Shown in pieces: positions 9,301-18,297 of a DNA stretch of 64,000 nt. The notes beneath the pieces are model-generated. The model saw nothing but the letters and a program-made list of their open reading frames with translations. It did not search any database and was not told where the DNA came from. This DNA comes from Lichenihabitans psoromatis (lineage in GTDB: Bacteria; Pseudomonadota; Alphaproteobacteria; Rhizobiales; Beijerinckiaceae). Numbering within the stretch: the stretch's first letter is position 1; the number at the start of each line of letters is the position of its first letter. The position numbers and the translations under genes are program-made. Where the stretch lies: NCBI RefSeq assembly GCF_004323635.1, contig NZ_CP036515.1:992001-1056000 (forward strand). Reading direction: 5' to 3'.

Positions 9301-10425
9301 GTGCATTCCGATCCGGTGACGTCGGTCGAACCTGGGCGCCCCTCGCGAGCCAGCAAGGGCATCGAGGCTGCCGTCGATTGCCGCGATCTCGTCAAGGCCT
9401 ATGGGGCCATGCGGGCGCTCGATCAGGTCTCGTTGACGATCCGGTCGAACGAGTTTTTCACCCTCCTCGGCCCCTCCGGTTGCGGCAAGACAACGCTGTT
9501 GCGGTCGATCGCCGGTTTCTCGACCCCCGACTCAGGCTCGATCAAAGTTCACGGTCAGGCGCTCGACGGGCTTCCGCCCTACCGCCGTCCGGTCAATACC
9601 GTGTTTCAAAGCTATGCGGTCTTCCCGCACCTGTCGGTGGAGCGGAACATCGCCTTCGGGCTCGAAATGAGCGGCCATCCAAAGGCGAAGATCGGGCCGC
9701 GCGTCGCCGAAATGCTGGCCCTGGTGCGGCTCGAGGGGCTGGGATCGCGGATGCCTTCCCAACTCTCCGGCGGCCAGCAACAACGCGTCGCCTTCGCCCG
9801 AGCGCTCGCACCCGGCCCCCGTGTGCTGCTTCTCGACGAACCGCTCTCGGCTCTCGACCAGAAGCTGCGAACCGAGATGCAGCTCGAGCTGAAACGTCTG
9901 CAGCGCGATGTCGGCATCACCTTCGTATTCGTGACCCACGATCAGCATGAGGCGCTGACGATGTCGGATCGGATCGCGGTCATGAGCGGCGGCAAGATCC
10001 TGCAGATCGGATCGCCGGAGGACATCTATGAGCGTCCGGCCGCGCGCTTCGTGGCCGATTTCATCGGCGACACCAATCTGATCGAAGCCACGCGCATCGC
10101 GCCGCAGGTCTACCGCACCGCGTCCGGCACGGATGTCAACGTGGTCGAGACAGATGCCGGCGCGGGTCCGATCGGGCAGACCGTCGCGCTCGTGATCCGT
10201 CCCGAGCGGACCTGGCTCAGCGAGCGGGGCCTCGGCGCCTTGCCAGGAACCGTCGATCAGGTCGTCTACGAGGGCGGAGACACGACCTATTACGTCGCGC
10301 TCCAGCAGGGTGGCCGGTTCCGCATCTGCGAGCAGAACCGCACGAATTCCAAACCGCGTTTCCCGCAAGGGGCGGCCGTCAGCGTGACGCTTCCGCCGGA
10401 CGCCATCAGGGTTCTTGGTGCATGA
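9301..10425 (+). CDS. Polyamine-type ABC transporter ATP-binding protein (PotA-like), second copy
   Basis: First gene of a full importer operon. About 374 residues from the GTG at 9301, which has GGGGG just upstream; an ATG at 9226 is the alternative. It carries [13 protein letters not shown] (Walker A), VFQSYAVFPHLSV, the signature [27 protein letters not shown] (Walker B) and VTHDQHEA, then a TOBE-type C-terminal domain. The stop overlaps the permease start as ATGA at 10422. It is closely similar in motifs to the ATPase at 652-1737, so the two transporters are paralogous and may differ in substrate. Confidence 0.92.
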   Translation: MHSDPVTSVEPGRPSRASKGIEAAVDCRDLVKAYGAMRALDQVSLTIRSNEFFTLLGPSGCGKTTLLRSIAGFSTPDSGSIKVHGQALDGLPPYRRPVNTVFQSYAVFPHLSVERNIAFGLEMSGHPKAKIGPRVAEMLALVRLEGLGSRMPSQLSGGQQQRVAFARALAPGPRVLLLDEPLSALDQKLRTEMQLELKRLQRDVGITFVFVTHDQHEALTMSDRIAVMSGGKILQIGSPEDIYERPAARFVADFIGDTNLIEATRIAPQVYRTASGTDVNVVETDAGAGPIGQTVALVIRPERTWLSERGLGALPGTVDQVVYEGGDTTYYVALQQGGRFRICEQNRTNSKPRFPQGAAVSVTLPPDAIRVLGA

Positions 10426-11306
10426 CCCTCAAACTCGAGCGCACGGCCCTGCTGTTTCCGGCCCTTTTCACGGTGGGCATCCTCTTCCTCGTGCCGCTCG
10501 GCTTCATGGCCTATGTGTCGACGCTGCAGCGCGGGCCCGATGGCGGCGTGCTCTGGGGCCAGCATACCGCCGATGCCTATCTGCAGTTTCTGTTCGAGCG
10601 CGACCTCGAAGACAATCTCGTCGTCAATACCGACTACATCCAGATTTTCCTACGCTCCATCGGTCTTGCGGCCATAACGGCCGCCTGCACGCTGATCTTG
10701 GCCTTCCCGACCGCGCTCTGGATGGCATTTCAACCACCCTCGCGCCGAACGCTTCTGCTTTTTCTGGTGACGGTTCCGTTCTGGACGAACCTTCTCGTGC
10801 GGAACTATTCATGGGTGCTGATGCTGCGGAGCGACGGGGTCGTCGATTGGGTCCTGATGGGCCTTCATCTCCGGACCCAATCGCTCGAGATCCTTTACAC
10901 GCCTCTGGCGACCGGCATCGGCCTTGTCTATTCGTTCCTGCCCTACATGATCCTGCCGATCTACGTCAGCATGGAGAAGATCGACCGCCGCTACGTCGAG
11001 GCGGCCTTTGATCTCGGCGCCAACCGCCTGCAGGCTGTCCGCCGCATCATCCTGCCGCTCGCGATGCCGGGCATCACCGGCGGCGTCATCCTGGTCTTCG
11101 TGCCCTGCCTCGGCTCCTTCGTCAGTCCGGAACTGCTCGGCGGCGCCAAATCGATGATGATCGGCAGTCTCATCCAGCAGCAGTTCGGGCAGGCGCGGAA
11201 CTGGCCCTTTGGCTCGGCGCTGGCTTTCGTGCTGCTCGGGCTCATCCTTCTGGCGCTCTGGTTGCACGCGATGCGTTACCGCCGCGGCGGCGAGGCCGCC
11301 TCATGA
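10422..11306 (+). CDS. Polyamine-type ABC transporter permease (PotB/PotH-like)
   Basis: A 294-residue inner-membrane permease with about six hydrophobic segments, starting with LLFPALFTVGILFLVPLGF. It contains TVPFWTNLLVRNYSW, nearly identical to the partial paralogue at 1-648, and the coupling loop MEKIDRRYVEAAFDLGAN. ATGA overlaps with the genes on both sides show tight translational coupling. It would form the channel with the permease at 11303. Confidence 0.92.
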   Translation: MTLKLERTALLFPALFTVGILFLVPLGFMAYVSTLQRGPDGGVLWGQHTADAYLQFLFERDLEDNLVVNTDYIQIFLRSIGLAAITAACTLILAFPTALWMAFQPPSRRTLLLFLVTVPFWTNLLVRNYSWVLMLRSDGVVDWVLMGLHLRTQSLEILYTPLATGIGLVYSFLPYMILPIYVSMEKIDRRYVEAAFDLGANRLQAVRRIILPLAMPGITGGVILVFVPCLGSFVSPELLGGAKSMMIGSLIQQQFGQARNWPFGSALAFVLLGLILLALWLHAMRYRRGGEAAS

Positions 11307-12094
11307 GCGAGGGTCAGGCTCTCTGGCGGTTTCCCGCCACACGCTTCACCGCCATGGCGGTGTTCACGTTCCTCTATGTGCCGATCATCGTCCTCATCGT
11401 GCTGTCGTTCAGCGCCGGCGACAGTTCCCTCTCGCGCTGGGAGGGGTTCAGCACGCGATGGTACGGCGTCGTGGCCGGCGACGCCGACATGTTGCGGGCC
11501 CTGAAGAACTCTCTCGTGGTCGCAAGCGTCGCAACGGTGGCCGGTACCGTGATCGCCATCATGGCGGGCCTGGCGACCAGCAAGGCTCGGTTTCGCGGCC
11601 AAGGTGTTGCGGAGGCCAGTCTCGCCATGCCGCTCATCGTTCCCGACATCGTCGCCGCCATCGCGATCCTTCTCTTCTTTGTCGCGATTGGTATTCCGCT
11701 CGGCCTGTTCAGCTTGATGCTGGCCCATACGGTCTTCGCGATCCCGATCGCCTATCTGCCGATCCGGGCGCGCCTGCAGGGGCTCGACGCCTCGCTGGCC
11801 GAAGCCGCCGCCGATCTCTACGCGCCGCCTTGGGCGACGTTCCGGCGCATCATCCTGCCGCTCATCTGGCCCGGCATCATCTCGGGCGCGATGCTAGCCT
11901 TCATCGGATCGCTCGGCGATGTGGTGGTCAGCTATTTCGTGTCTGGACCGGGCTCCACGACGCTGCCGGTCTACGTGTTCAGCATGGTCCGGATGGGCGT
12001 CACGCCCGCCGTCAATGCCATCTCGACCATTCTCATCGCCGTCTCCGTCACCTTGCTGACGGCGTCCTATCTCATCGGCCGACGCTTTCAATGA
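11303..12094 (+). CDS. Polyamine-type ABC transporter permease (PotC/PotI-like)
   Basis: A 263-residue permease, second half of the channel. The N-terminal segment FTAMAVFTFLYVPIIVLIVLSF is typical of PotC/PotI; the coupling loop reads LDASLAEAAADLYAPP. It starts inside the previous gene's stop (ATGA at 11303), and its own stop overlaps an upstream ATG (12091) of the binding-protein frame. Confidence 0.92.
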   Translation: MSEGQALWRFPATRFTAMAVFTFLYVPIIVLIVLSFSAGDSSLSRWEGFSTRWYGVVAGDADMLRALKNSLVVASVATVAGTVIAIMAGLATSKARFRGQGVAEASLAMPLIVPDIVAAIAILLFFVAIGIPLGLFSLMLAHTVFAIPIAYLPIRARLQGLDASLAEAAADLYAPPWATFRRIILPLIWPGIISGAMLAFIGSLGDVVVSYFVSGPGSTTLPVYVFSMVRMGVTPAVNAISTILIAVSVTLLTASYLIGRRFQ

Positions 12095-12126
12095 AGGCGG
12101 CGCCTATATCCTGGAGGGTCTTAGCC

Positions 12127-13176
12127 ATGCAAAGCCGGTTCATCGCAGCATATCTCGTGGCCGCCGCGACCCTGTCGCCGCACATCTCCGCCTTCGCCGA
12201 AACGAAGCAGATGGTGCTCTACAACTGGTCGAACTACATGTCGCCCGACCTGTTGAAGCGGTTCGAGGCCGAGACCGGAATTGCGGTCACGCTCGATACC
12301 TATGACACCAACGAGTCGATGCTGGCCAAGATCCAGGCGGGCGGCGGAGGCTATGATGTGGTGGTGCCGACCGGGCCGACCGTGCAAGCGATGATCCGCG
12401 ACGGCCTTGTGCTGAAGCTCGATGCATCGACCTTTACGAATTACAAGAACATCAAAGCCCCCTTCGATCATCCTGATTTCGACCCGGCCCGCGCCTATTC
12501 GGTGCCCTATATGTGGGGCACGACCGCCATTGCCTACGACACCGCCAAGGTGACGGGCGGCAAGATCGACAACAGCTGGAAGGAACTCTTCGAGCCCCGC
12601 CCCGAACTGGTCGGCAAGATCGGCATGTTGAAGGATTCAGGCGAGGTTTTCGGCGCGGCTGCTTATTATCTCGGTTACGATTACTGCACCGCAGACCCTA
12701 AGGAAGGTCAGAAGATCCTCGAATTGCTGGAAAAGCAGAAGCCGGCCGTCAAGGTCTATAACGCCGAAGGCACCGTGGATCGTGTCGCGAGCGGCGAAGT
12801 CGCCATGCAGCAAATGTGGAACGGCTCGTTTCACCGCGCCCATAAAAAGCTGCCGACCGTCGCTTATGTCTTCCCGAAAGAGGGCGTGAACCTGTGGGGC
12901 GACAACCTCGTCATCCCCAAGGGGGCCAAGAATGTCGAAAACGCCAAGATCTTCCTGAACTGGATGCTCGAGCCGAAGAACGCCGCGGAAGCCACAAATT
13001 TCACCGGCTATAACAATGCGATCACCGGCTCCGATCAATTTATGGATGCCAGCCTGAAGGATGACCCGGCCGTCAATGTCTCGAAGGAGACGATCGCGCT
13101 GTTCCGTCCGGTCAAGGATTGCTCGAAAGCCGCGCTCGACCTGCGCGACAAGATCTGGACGCGGCTCCTACGCTGA
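12127..13176 (+). CDS. Periplasmic polyamine-type substrate-binding protein (PotD/PotF-like)
   Basis: Captures the ligand in the periplasm and delivers it to the permeases at 10422-12094. A 349-residue precursor with a signal peptide (MQSRFIAAYLVAAATLSP, cleavage probably after HISAFA), then the PotD/PotF opening LYNWSNYMSPDLLKRFEAE. I chose the ATG at 12127 because GGAGG lies about 10 bases upstream and the signal peptide starts there. The in-frame ATG at 12091, overlapping the permease stop, is an alternative that would add 12 residues. The ligand (spermidine, putrescine or a related amine) is not decided by sequence alone. Confidence 0.92.
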   Translation: MQSRFIAAYLVAAATLSPHISAFAETKQMVLYNWSNYMSPDLLKRFEAETGIAVTLDTYDTNESMLAKIQAGGGGYDVVVPTGPTVQAMIRDGLVLKLDASTFTNYKNIKAPFDHPDFDPARAYSVPYMWGTTAIAYDTAKVTGGKIDNSWKELFEPRPELVGKIGMLKDSGEVFGAAAYYLGYDYCTADPKEGQKILELLEKQKPAVKVYNAEGTVDRVASGEVAMQQMWNGSFHRAHKKLPTVAYVFPKEGVNLWGDNLVIPKGAKNVENAKIFLNWMLEPKNAAEATNFTGYNNAITGSDQFMDASLKDDPAVNVSKETIALFRPVKDCSKAALDLRDKIWTRLLR

Positions 13177-13210
13177 TGTCGCGGCCACACCGTCTTCCGA
13201 GGGATCATCG

Positions 13211-13552
13211 ATGACCGAAATGACCGACCCTGTCCGCCCGATCCGTTTCGACGCGGGACAGCAGCCAGATGGTCAGGGCACGACCACGACGAAGCAATGG
13301 TACGCCGACCCGACCGGCCGTTTTCAGGCCGGGTTCTGGTCGAGCGAGCCGAGCCGATCCGAGGTGACCTACGCGATCGACGAGATTTGCTTCCTGCTCG
13401 AGGGCACCGTCCGATTGACGGATGCCGGCGGCCATGCCGAAATCTTCCGAAGCGGTGACAGCTTCGTGGTTCCGGCCGGCTTCAAGGGCACGTGGGAGAA
13501 TCTCGAGCCCGTGCGGAAATTCTACGCGATCCACAAGCCGGCCACGGGCTGA
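13211..13552 (+). CDS. Small cupin-domain protein (Cupin_3 type)
   Basis: A 113-residue single-cupin protein. The start at 13211 has GAGGG 6 bases upstream. It shows the GFWSSEPSRSEVTYAIDEIC opening and the barrel strand motifs LLEGTVRLTDAGG and FRSGDSFVVPAGFKGTWE found in (S)-ureidoglycine aminohydrolase-like and other DUF861 cupins. Proteins of this type are common beside PuuB-like oxidoreductases. It sits between the binding-protein gene and an FAD oxidoreductase on the same strand. Exact function is unknown. Confidence 0.8.
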   Translation: MTEMTDPVRPIRFDAGQQPDGQGTTTTKQWYADPTGRFQAGFWSSEPSRSEVTYAIDEICFLLEGTVRLTDAGGHAEIFRSGDSFVVPAGFKGTWENLEPVRKFYAIHKPATG

Positions 13553-13625
13553 TCGACAACCCGGCGCAGTCCGCTGAAACGAAGCGCTGCGCCGGCCAAC
13601 ATCTGACGAAGGATCTTCGATCGCC

Positions 13626-14906
13626 ATGGCGGATGTCGACAGCTATTATTCCCGCACGCGAACCGAAACGCGCGACTATCCACCTCTCGACGGCGACCTC
13701 GACGTCGAGACGCTGGTGATCGGTGGCGGGCTGGCCGGCTGCGCGACGGCGCTCGATCTCGCCGAGCGTGGGCATTCGGTTGCGCTGATCGAGGCCGAGC
13801 GGATCGGCTGGGGCGCCTCAGGGCGCAACGGCGGCTTTGCGTCCGAGATCTTCCCCAATGGCGGCGAGGCGCTCGTCGACCGGGTCGGCCTGTCGCGCGC
13901 ACGGGAATTTCAGGCCATCGCCAGCCATGGCCTCGCGCTGGTCCGGAAGCGCATCACCGATTACGGCATCGATTGCGGGCCTGTCCAGACGGGAGCGCTG
14001 AAGTGCAATATCGCGACCAAGAGCGAAGATCTGCGAAAAACACAGGCCTATATGGCCGACAAGTTCGGCCTAACCTACGATTATTGGCCGGCCGACAAAC
14101 TGCGTGACGCGCTGTCGACCACACAATATTCGGATGCGCTGTTCGTGCCCTCGACACTCGCGCTGCATCCCCTCAACCTCACCTGCGGTTTGGCGCGGGC
14201 CGGCGCGGAGCGTGGCGTGAAATTGTTTGAGCGCACCCCGGCGCTCGACCTCAAGACCGGCCCAGGCCGCAAGACGGTTCGCACCGCGCGAGGGACGATT
14301 CGGGCGGATCGCATCGTGATCACCTGCGGCGGCTATATCAACGGTCTGCAATCCGCGATCTCCGGCGCCACCGTGCCGATCGCCACCTTCGTGATGGCGA
14401 CAGAACGGCTCGGCGAGCGGCTCAAGGATGCGATCCGGGTTCCCTACGCGATCTTCGACAATACGGTGGCGGTAAATTACTACCGCCCGCTTGCCGATAC
14501 CCGATTGCTCTGGGGCGGCCGTGTCCTTGCCTGGCAGCCCGATCCGAAGCGGATCGCCGCCCTTCTGCGGCGCGACATGGTGAAATTCTATCCGGCTCTG
14601 GCAGAGGCGCATGTCGAGGTCGCTTGGGGCGGCATGATGCCGTTCACCCGGCACAAGATGCCGGTCATCGGGCAGATCGAGCCGGACGTCTGGTATGCCA
14701 CCGGCTTCGGTGGCCTCGGCGTCTCGCTGACGTCGGCGGTCGGGAACGTGATCGCCAAGGCGATTGTCGAAGGCGACGAGACATGGACGCTCTTCGAGGC
14801 GTTCGGCCTGCCCTATGCGGGCGGCAAACTCGGCAAAATTCCAGCCCAGATGATCTACTGGACGCATCAGATGAAAGCTGCGGCCGGCTTCCCCTCGACC
14901 CACTGA
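13626..14906 (+). CDS. FAD-dependent amine oxidoreductase (DAO family, PuuB-like)
   Basis: A 426-residue flavoenzyme. The FAD dinucleotide fold is near the N-terminus (TLVIGGGLAGCATALDLAERG), followed by the IGWGASGRNGGF motif typical of gamma-glutamylputrescine oxidases and related amine oxidases. A C-terminal WYATGFGGLGVSLTSAVGN segment contacts the cofactor. In this operon, after a polyamine-type importer, it likely oxidises an amine or gamma-glutamyl-amine to an aldehyde with release of ammonia or a small amine. A second, differently arranged relative is at 16248-17555. Confidence 0.87.
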   Translation: MADVDSYYSRTRTETRDYPPLDGDLDVETLVIGGGLAGCATALDLAERGHSVALIEAERIGWGASGRNGGFASEIFPNGGEALVDRVGLSRAREFQAIASHGLALVRKRITDYGIDCGPVQTGALKCNIATKSEDLRKTQAYMADKFGLTYDYWPADKLRDALSTTQYSDALFVPSTLALHPLNLTCGLARAGAERGVKLFERTPALDLKTGPGRKTVRTARGTIRADRIVITCGGYINGLQSAISGATVPIATFVMATERLGERLKDAIRVPYAIFDNTVAVNYYRPLADTRLLWGGRVLAWQPDPKRIAALLRRDMVKFYPALAEAHVEVAWGGMMPFTRHKMPVIGQIEPDVWYATGFGGLGVSLTSAVGNVIAKAIVEGDETWTLFEAFGLPYAGGKLGKIPAQMIYWTHQMKAAAGFPSTH

Positions 14907-14945
14907 CGTTTCAGACTGACGGCGACAAGACAGATAAGGCGCTCC

Positions 14946-16247
14946 ATGCCCGATCCCGACCTGATGGCCCGCTTGTCGGCCGCCATTGACGCAAATTTCG
15001 ACCAGCAGACGGCCTGGCTGCAAACCCTCGTGGCATTCCCGAGCATCAGAGGCGAAGAGGCCCCCTGCCAGGATTGGCTGGCGCGCGATTTCGCTTCACG
15101 CGGCTGGAGCGTCGATCGTTATACGCTGAGCGAGGTCGCGATGAGCCACCTGCCCGGCTTCTCGCCGGTGATGGATACCGATTACACCAAGGCGGTGCAG
15201 GTGGTGGCGGCGCTGCGTGCACCCGATGCTGTTGGCAAAAGCCTCATCCTGCAGGGGCATGTCGATGTGGTGCCGCCCGGCCCGGCCGGCATGTGGTCGA
15301 CCCCGGCGTTCGAGCCCGCGATCAGCAACGGCCGCATGAACGGGCGCGGCGCGCAGGATATGAAATCGGGCGTGTCATGCCTCGTCTTTGCGCTGCAGGC
15401 GTTGCACGACGCGGGCTACGCGCCCGGCTCGGACGTCTACCTGCAGACCGTCACGGAGGAGGAATGCACCGGCAACGGGGCTCTCTCGACCCTGGCGCGC
15501 GGCTATCGCGCCGATGCGGTGCTGATCCCCGAGCCGACCGGCCAGACCATCACGCGTGGCCATGTCGGAGTGATGTGGTTCCGCATCCGCGTGCAAGGCG
15601 CGCCTGTCCATGTGATGAACAGCCAGACCGGAACCAATGCGATCATGTCGGCCTATCGCGTGTTGACGGCGCTGGAAGCCCTGACGGCGCGGATCAATGC
15701 GCGAGCCAAGGACGATCTCGTCTTCCAGGGGGTCGACAACCCGGTCAAGTTCAATCCCGGCGTCATCCGGGGCGGCGATTGGCCGAGTTCGACGCCGGCG
15801 TGGTGCGAGGTCGATTGCCGGATCGGTCTGATGCCCGGCACGGCGCTGTCGGAGGCGCGAGCCGAGGTGCTGGAGGCGATCGCCGAGGCCGCCGGGCAGG
15901 ATAGGTTCATGGCCGATCACCCGCCCGAGGTCACCTGGAACGGCTTTCAGGCGGACGGTTACGTGTTGGAGCCGGGCGGCGAAGCCGAGGCGGTCCTCGG
16001 CGCGGCGCATCACGGCGTATTCGGCGATGCCATGGAGCAGCGGGCTTCGACCGGCGTCAACGACACGCGATTCTATGGTCTCTACTACGGCATTCCCGGC
16101 CTCTGCTACGGCCCCAGCGGGTCGGGCCTGCACGGCTTCGACGAATGGTCCGACCTCGACAGCGTCCGCAAGACCACGCTGGTGATTGCGACCTTCGTGG
16201 CGGACTGGTGCGGCCTCGTCCCTCTCGACGGGAGCAAGGCCGCCTGA
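14946..16247 (+). CDS. M20-family deacylase (ArgE/DapE-like)
   Basis: Last gene of the importer operon, 433 residues. Metal-site motifs are LILQGHVDVVPPGP (His), NGRGAQDMKSGVS (Asp), TVTEEECTGNGAL (catalytic Glu-Glu), LIPEPTGQT (Glu) and a C-terminal GLHGFDEW (His). It should hydrolyse an N-acyl amino acid or related amide. The predecessor at 7168 is a distinct subgroup. Its TGA directly abuts the reverse-strand stop of the next gene (TGATCA at 16245-16250), leaving no intergenic base. Confidence 0.87.
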   Translation: MPDPDLMARLSAAIDANFDQQTAWLQTLVAFPSIRGEEAPCQDWLARDFASRGWSVDRYTLSEVAMSHLPGFSPVMDTDYTKAVQVVAALRAPDAVGKSLILQGHVDVVPPGPAGMWSTPAFEPAISNGRMNGRGAQDMKSGVSCLVFALQALHDAGYAPGSDVYLQTVTEEECTGNGALSTLARGYRADAVLIPEPTGQTITRGHVGVMWFRIRVQGAPVHVMNSQTGTNAIMSAYRVLTALEALTARINARAKDDLVFQGVDNPVKFNPGVIRGGDWPSSTPAWCEVDCRIGLMPGTALSEARAEVLEAIAEAAGQDRFMADHPPEVTWNGFQADGYVLEPGGEAEAVLGAAHHGVFGDAMEQRASTGVNDTRFYGLYYGIPGLCYGPSGSGLHGFDEWSDLDSVRKTTLVIATFVADWCGLVPLDGSKAA

Positions 16248-17555
16248 TCAGAGGCCGAGCGCCATGCGGGCTCGCCCGTAGGCGATCCGCGCCTTGACGG
16301 CGACGGGCCACAGCGCATGCAGGCGCATCGGCTTGATGGGCGTCACCGGCATGGTGAGATCGGCCGCCGCCGTTCCCGTGACGCGCCGGGCGATCTCCCC
16401 GCCCATGGCGGTCGCCATCGCGATGCCGCGTCCATTATAGCCGAGGCAGGCGATCAGGTGCGGCGCCGGCTCGTGCAGATGCGGGTAGTGATCCGGCGTG
16501 ATCGCGAGTTGTCCGTTCCATCCATGCGACCAGGCGGGGTCGCCGATGAACGGATAGAGCCGCTTCGCGTAAGCCGTGAGGTCGCGAAAGCCGTCCGGTC
16601 CTTCGAGATTTCGCAAACGGCTGCGGCCCCCCATCAACAGGCGGTTCTGTGCATCGAGGCGGAAATAGACCGTGACGGACTCATGCTCGTAGAGCACAGA
16701 GCGATGCGGCAGGATCCGATCGGCGATCGCGGCGGGGAGAGGCTCGGTCGCCACGATGCCGCTATAGACCGGCACGATCGATTGGCGAAGGCCGGGCCAG
16801 AGGTCGTCCGTGTAGCCGTTGGTGGCCAACACGACCCAGGTGGCGGTCACGACACCGTTCGGGGTCGAAACGCTCCAGCCGTCGCCCTGACGCGACAGCG
16901 CCGTCACCTTCGTCTGTCCGTGGATCGCGGCCCCGGCTTTGATCGCGGCATCGGCGAGCCCCCGCGCAAAGCCGAGCGGATTGACCGAGCCGCCGCGTCG
17001 ATCGAGCGCCCCGAACTGATATCGATCGGTGCCCGACGCCCTTGCGACAGCATCGCGATCGAGCCCCTCGACCGGGAGGCCGCGCCGCTGCCACCCCTCG
17101 GTGGCGCGGCGAAGATAATCCGCCGAGCCTCGGGTGAAGGCGGCCCGGATGGTGCCGGATTGATTGGCCTCGCAGCGAATCTGATGGGTACGGATCAGGT
17201 CGAAGACGAGGTTGGGAGCGTCGCCCGAGAACGCCACCATGCGCCGCCCCCGCTCGGCGCCAAAATCGGACTCGATCTGATCCGGCTCGTATTTCAGGCC
17301 CGAATTGACCTGCCCGCCATTGCGACCCGACGCGCCCCAGCCGGGCTCGTTGGCCTCCAGCACCGCGACATCGACCCCGCGTTGCGCGAGATGCAACGCG
17401 GTCGACAAGCCCGTGAAGCCACCGCCAATCACCGCGACATCGACGCGTTTGGGTGCGACGACCGGGCCGGTGTCGGCCCGCTCACGCGCCGTCTCGGCGT
17501 AAAGGCTGCGCGGCAGCCGGCTTCTGGTCTCTGTCATTGCCGTATCGGTCGACAT
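16248..17555 (-). CDS. FAD-dependent gamma-glutamylputrescine oxidoreductase-like protein (PuuB-like)
   Basis: A 435-residue DAO-family flavoenzyme with N-terminal PRSLYAETA, typical of PuuB-type proteins. The FAD fold is VAVIGGGFTGLSTALHLAQRG, with PGWGASGRNGGQVNSGLKY next to it, where PuuB-like enzymes bind FAD. The C-terminal end has CLGYNGRGIAMATAMGGEIA. I chose the ATG at 17555 (GGGGA upstream); in-frame ATGs at 17582, 17564 and 17537 are possible. It is divergent from a GNAT gene and close to an aldehyde dehydrogenase, the enzyme expected to act next. Confidence 0.87.
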   Translation of the reverse strand: MSTDTAMTETRSRLPRSLYAETARERADTGPVVAPKRVDVAVIGGGFTGLSTALHLAQRGVDVAVLEANEPGWGASGRNGGQVNSGLKYEPDQIESDFGAERGRRMVAFSGDAPNLVFDLIRTHQIRCEANQSGTIRAAFTRGSADYLRRATEGWQRRGLPVEGLDRDAVARASGTDRYQFGALDRRGGSVNPLGFARGLADAAIKAGAAIHGQTKVTALSRQGDGWSVSTPNGVVTATWVVLATNGYTDDLWPGLRQSIVPVYSGIVATEPLPAAIADRILPHRSVLYEHESVTVYFRLDAQNRLLMGGRSRLRNLEGPDGFRDLTAYAKRLYPFIGDPAWSHGWNGQLAITPDHYPHLHEPAPHLIACLGYNGRGIAMATAMGGEIARRVTGTAAADLTMPVTPIKPMRLHALWPVAVKARIAYGRARMALGL

Positions 17556-17652
17556 CGTCCCCATCCGATCATTGCCCGTCATGCCGTCCCCGATGCCCGT
17601 TCGATCGATCCGCGCCAGCCCTCAAACGCCGGAGGCTTTTGGATGCAAAATC

Positions 17653-17669
17653 GGATACAATTTTCGTGC
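17653..17669. promoter_or_regulatory. Possible second site for the GntR regulator at 19709-20512
   Basis: The 184-base divergent spacer (17556-17739) contains GGATACAATTTTCGTGC, which shares GGATAC and TTTCGT with the palindrome at 20547-20560 (GGATACGATTTCGTATAC) with one extra spacer base. That would link the PuuB-like gene to the GntR regulator. It is not itself a good palindrome, so this is weak. Confidence 0.25.
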
Positions 17670-17739
17670 TAGAGCGCGTTCCTTCGAGCGAAACTGCCGT
17701 TCGCCTGTCGAGCCGCTCCACCGTAGCCTTGGATTGACC

Positions 17740-18297
17740 ATGGAAGACCTGTACCAGCCCGTCCACGAGATCGAAACGGGATGGTGTCGTGACCCCGCCA
17801 TCGCGAGTGACATCGCGCGGCTCTTCGTGGCCGGTGCGGACCCCTCTTATATTTCCCATTCCGAGCTTCAGTTCGGCCGCGCGGAAACGCCCGATCGCTG
17901 GGCCTCCGACCTCGGCGCCATCATCCTCTCCTCGGCCACCAAAGCCATCGCGGACGCGGCCCGCCCGACCACGGACCCGCATACGAAACTGGCGGTCGCG
18001 ACCGCGAATGGCACCATCGTCGGCTTCGCCTTCGTGTCCTTCATGCCGGGCGTCAGGACGCCGTTCGCGACCCTCGAGGATCTGCTGGTCACGGGCGCTC
18101 GTGGCCAGGGCGCCGGGCGCGCCATGCTGGATTGGATCGCAAGGACCTGCCGGACGGCCGGATTTTTGCGGCTGTTTCTGGAAAGCGGTGCCCGCAACGA
18201 CCGTGCGCACCACTTTTTCGAGCGTCACGGCTTCGAGCAGGTGTCGATCGTCATGAAGCGAGACCTTCCAGGCCTGGACGATCAATCCTCGCCATAG
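17740..18297 (+). CDS. GNAT-family N-acetyltransferase
   Basis: A 185-residue acetyltransferase starting at the ATG at 17740. The acetyl-CoA region is LEDLLVTGARGQGAGRAMLDWIA, and the C-terminal part has HHFFERHGFEQVSIVM, the usual last GNAT motif. It lies between a PuuB-like gene and an aldehyde dehydrogenase gene; its last 16 bases overlap the latter's 3' end. Acetylation of an amine intermediate is possible but not shown. Confidence 0.8.
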   Translation: MEDLYQPVHEIETGWCRDPAIASDIARLFVAGADPSYISHSELQFGRAETPDRWASDLGAIILSSATKAIADAARPTTDPHTKLAVATANGTIVGFAFVSFMPGVRTPFATLEDLLVTGARGQGAGRAMLDWIARTCRTAGFLRLFLESGARNDRAHHFFERHGFEQVSIVMKRDLPGLDDQSSP

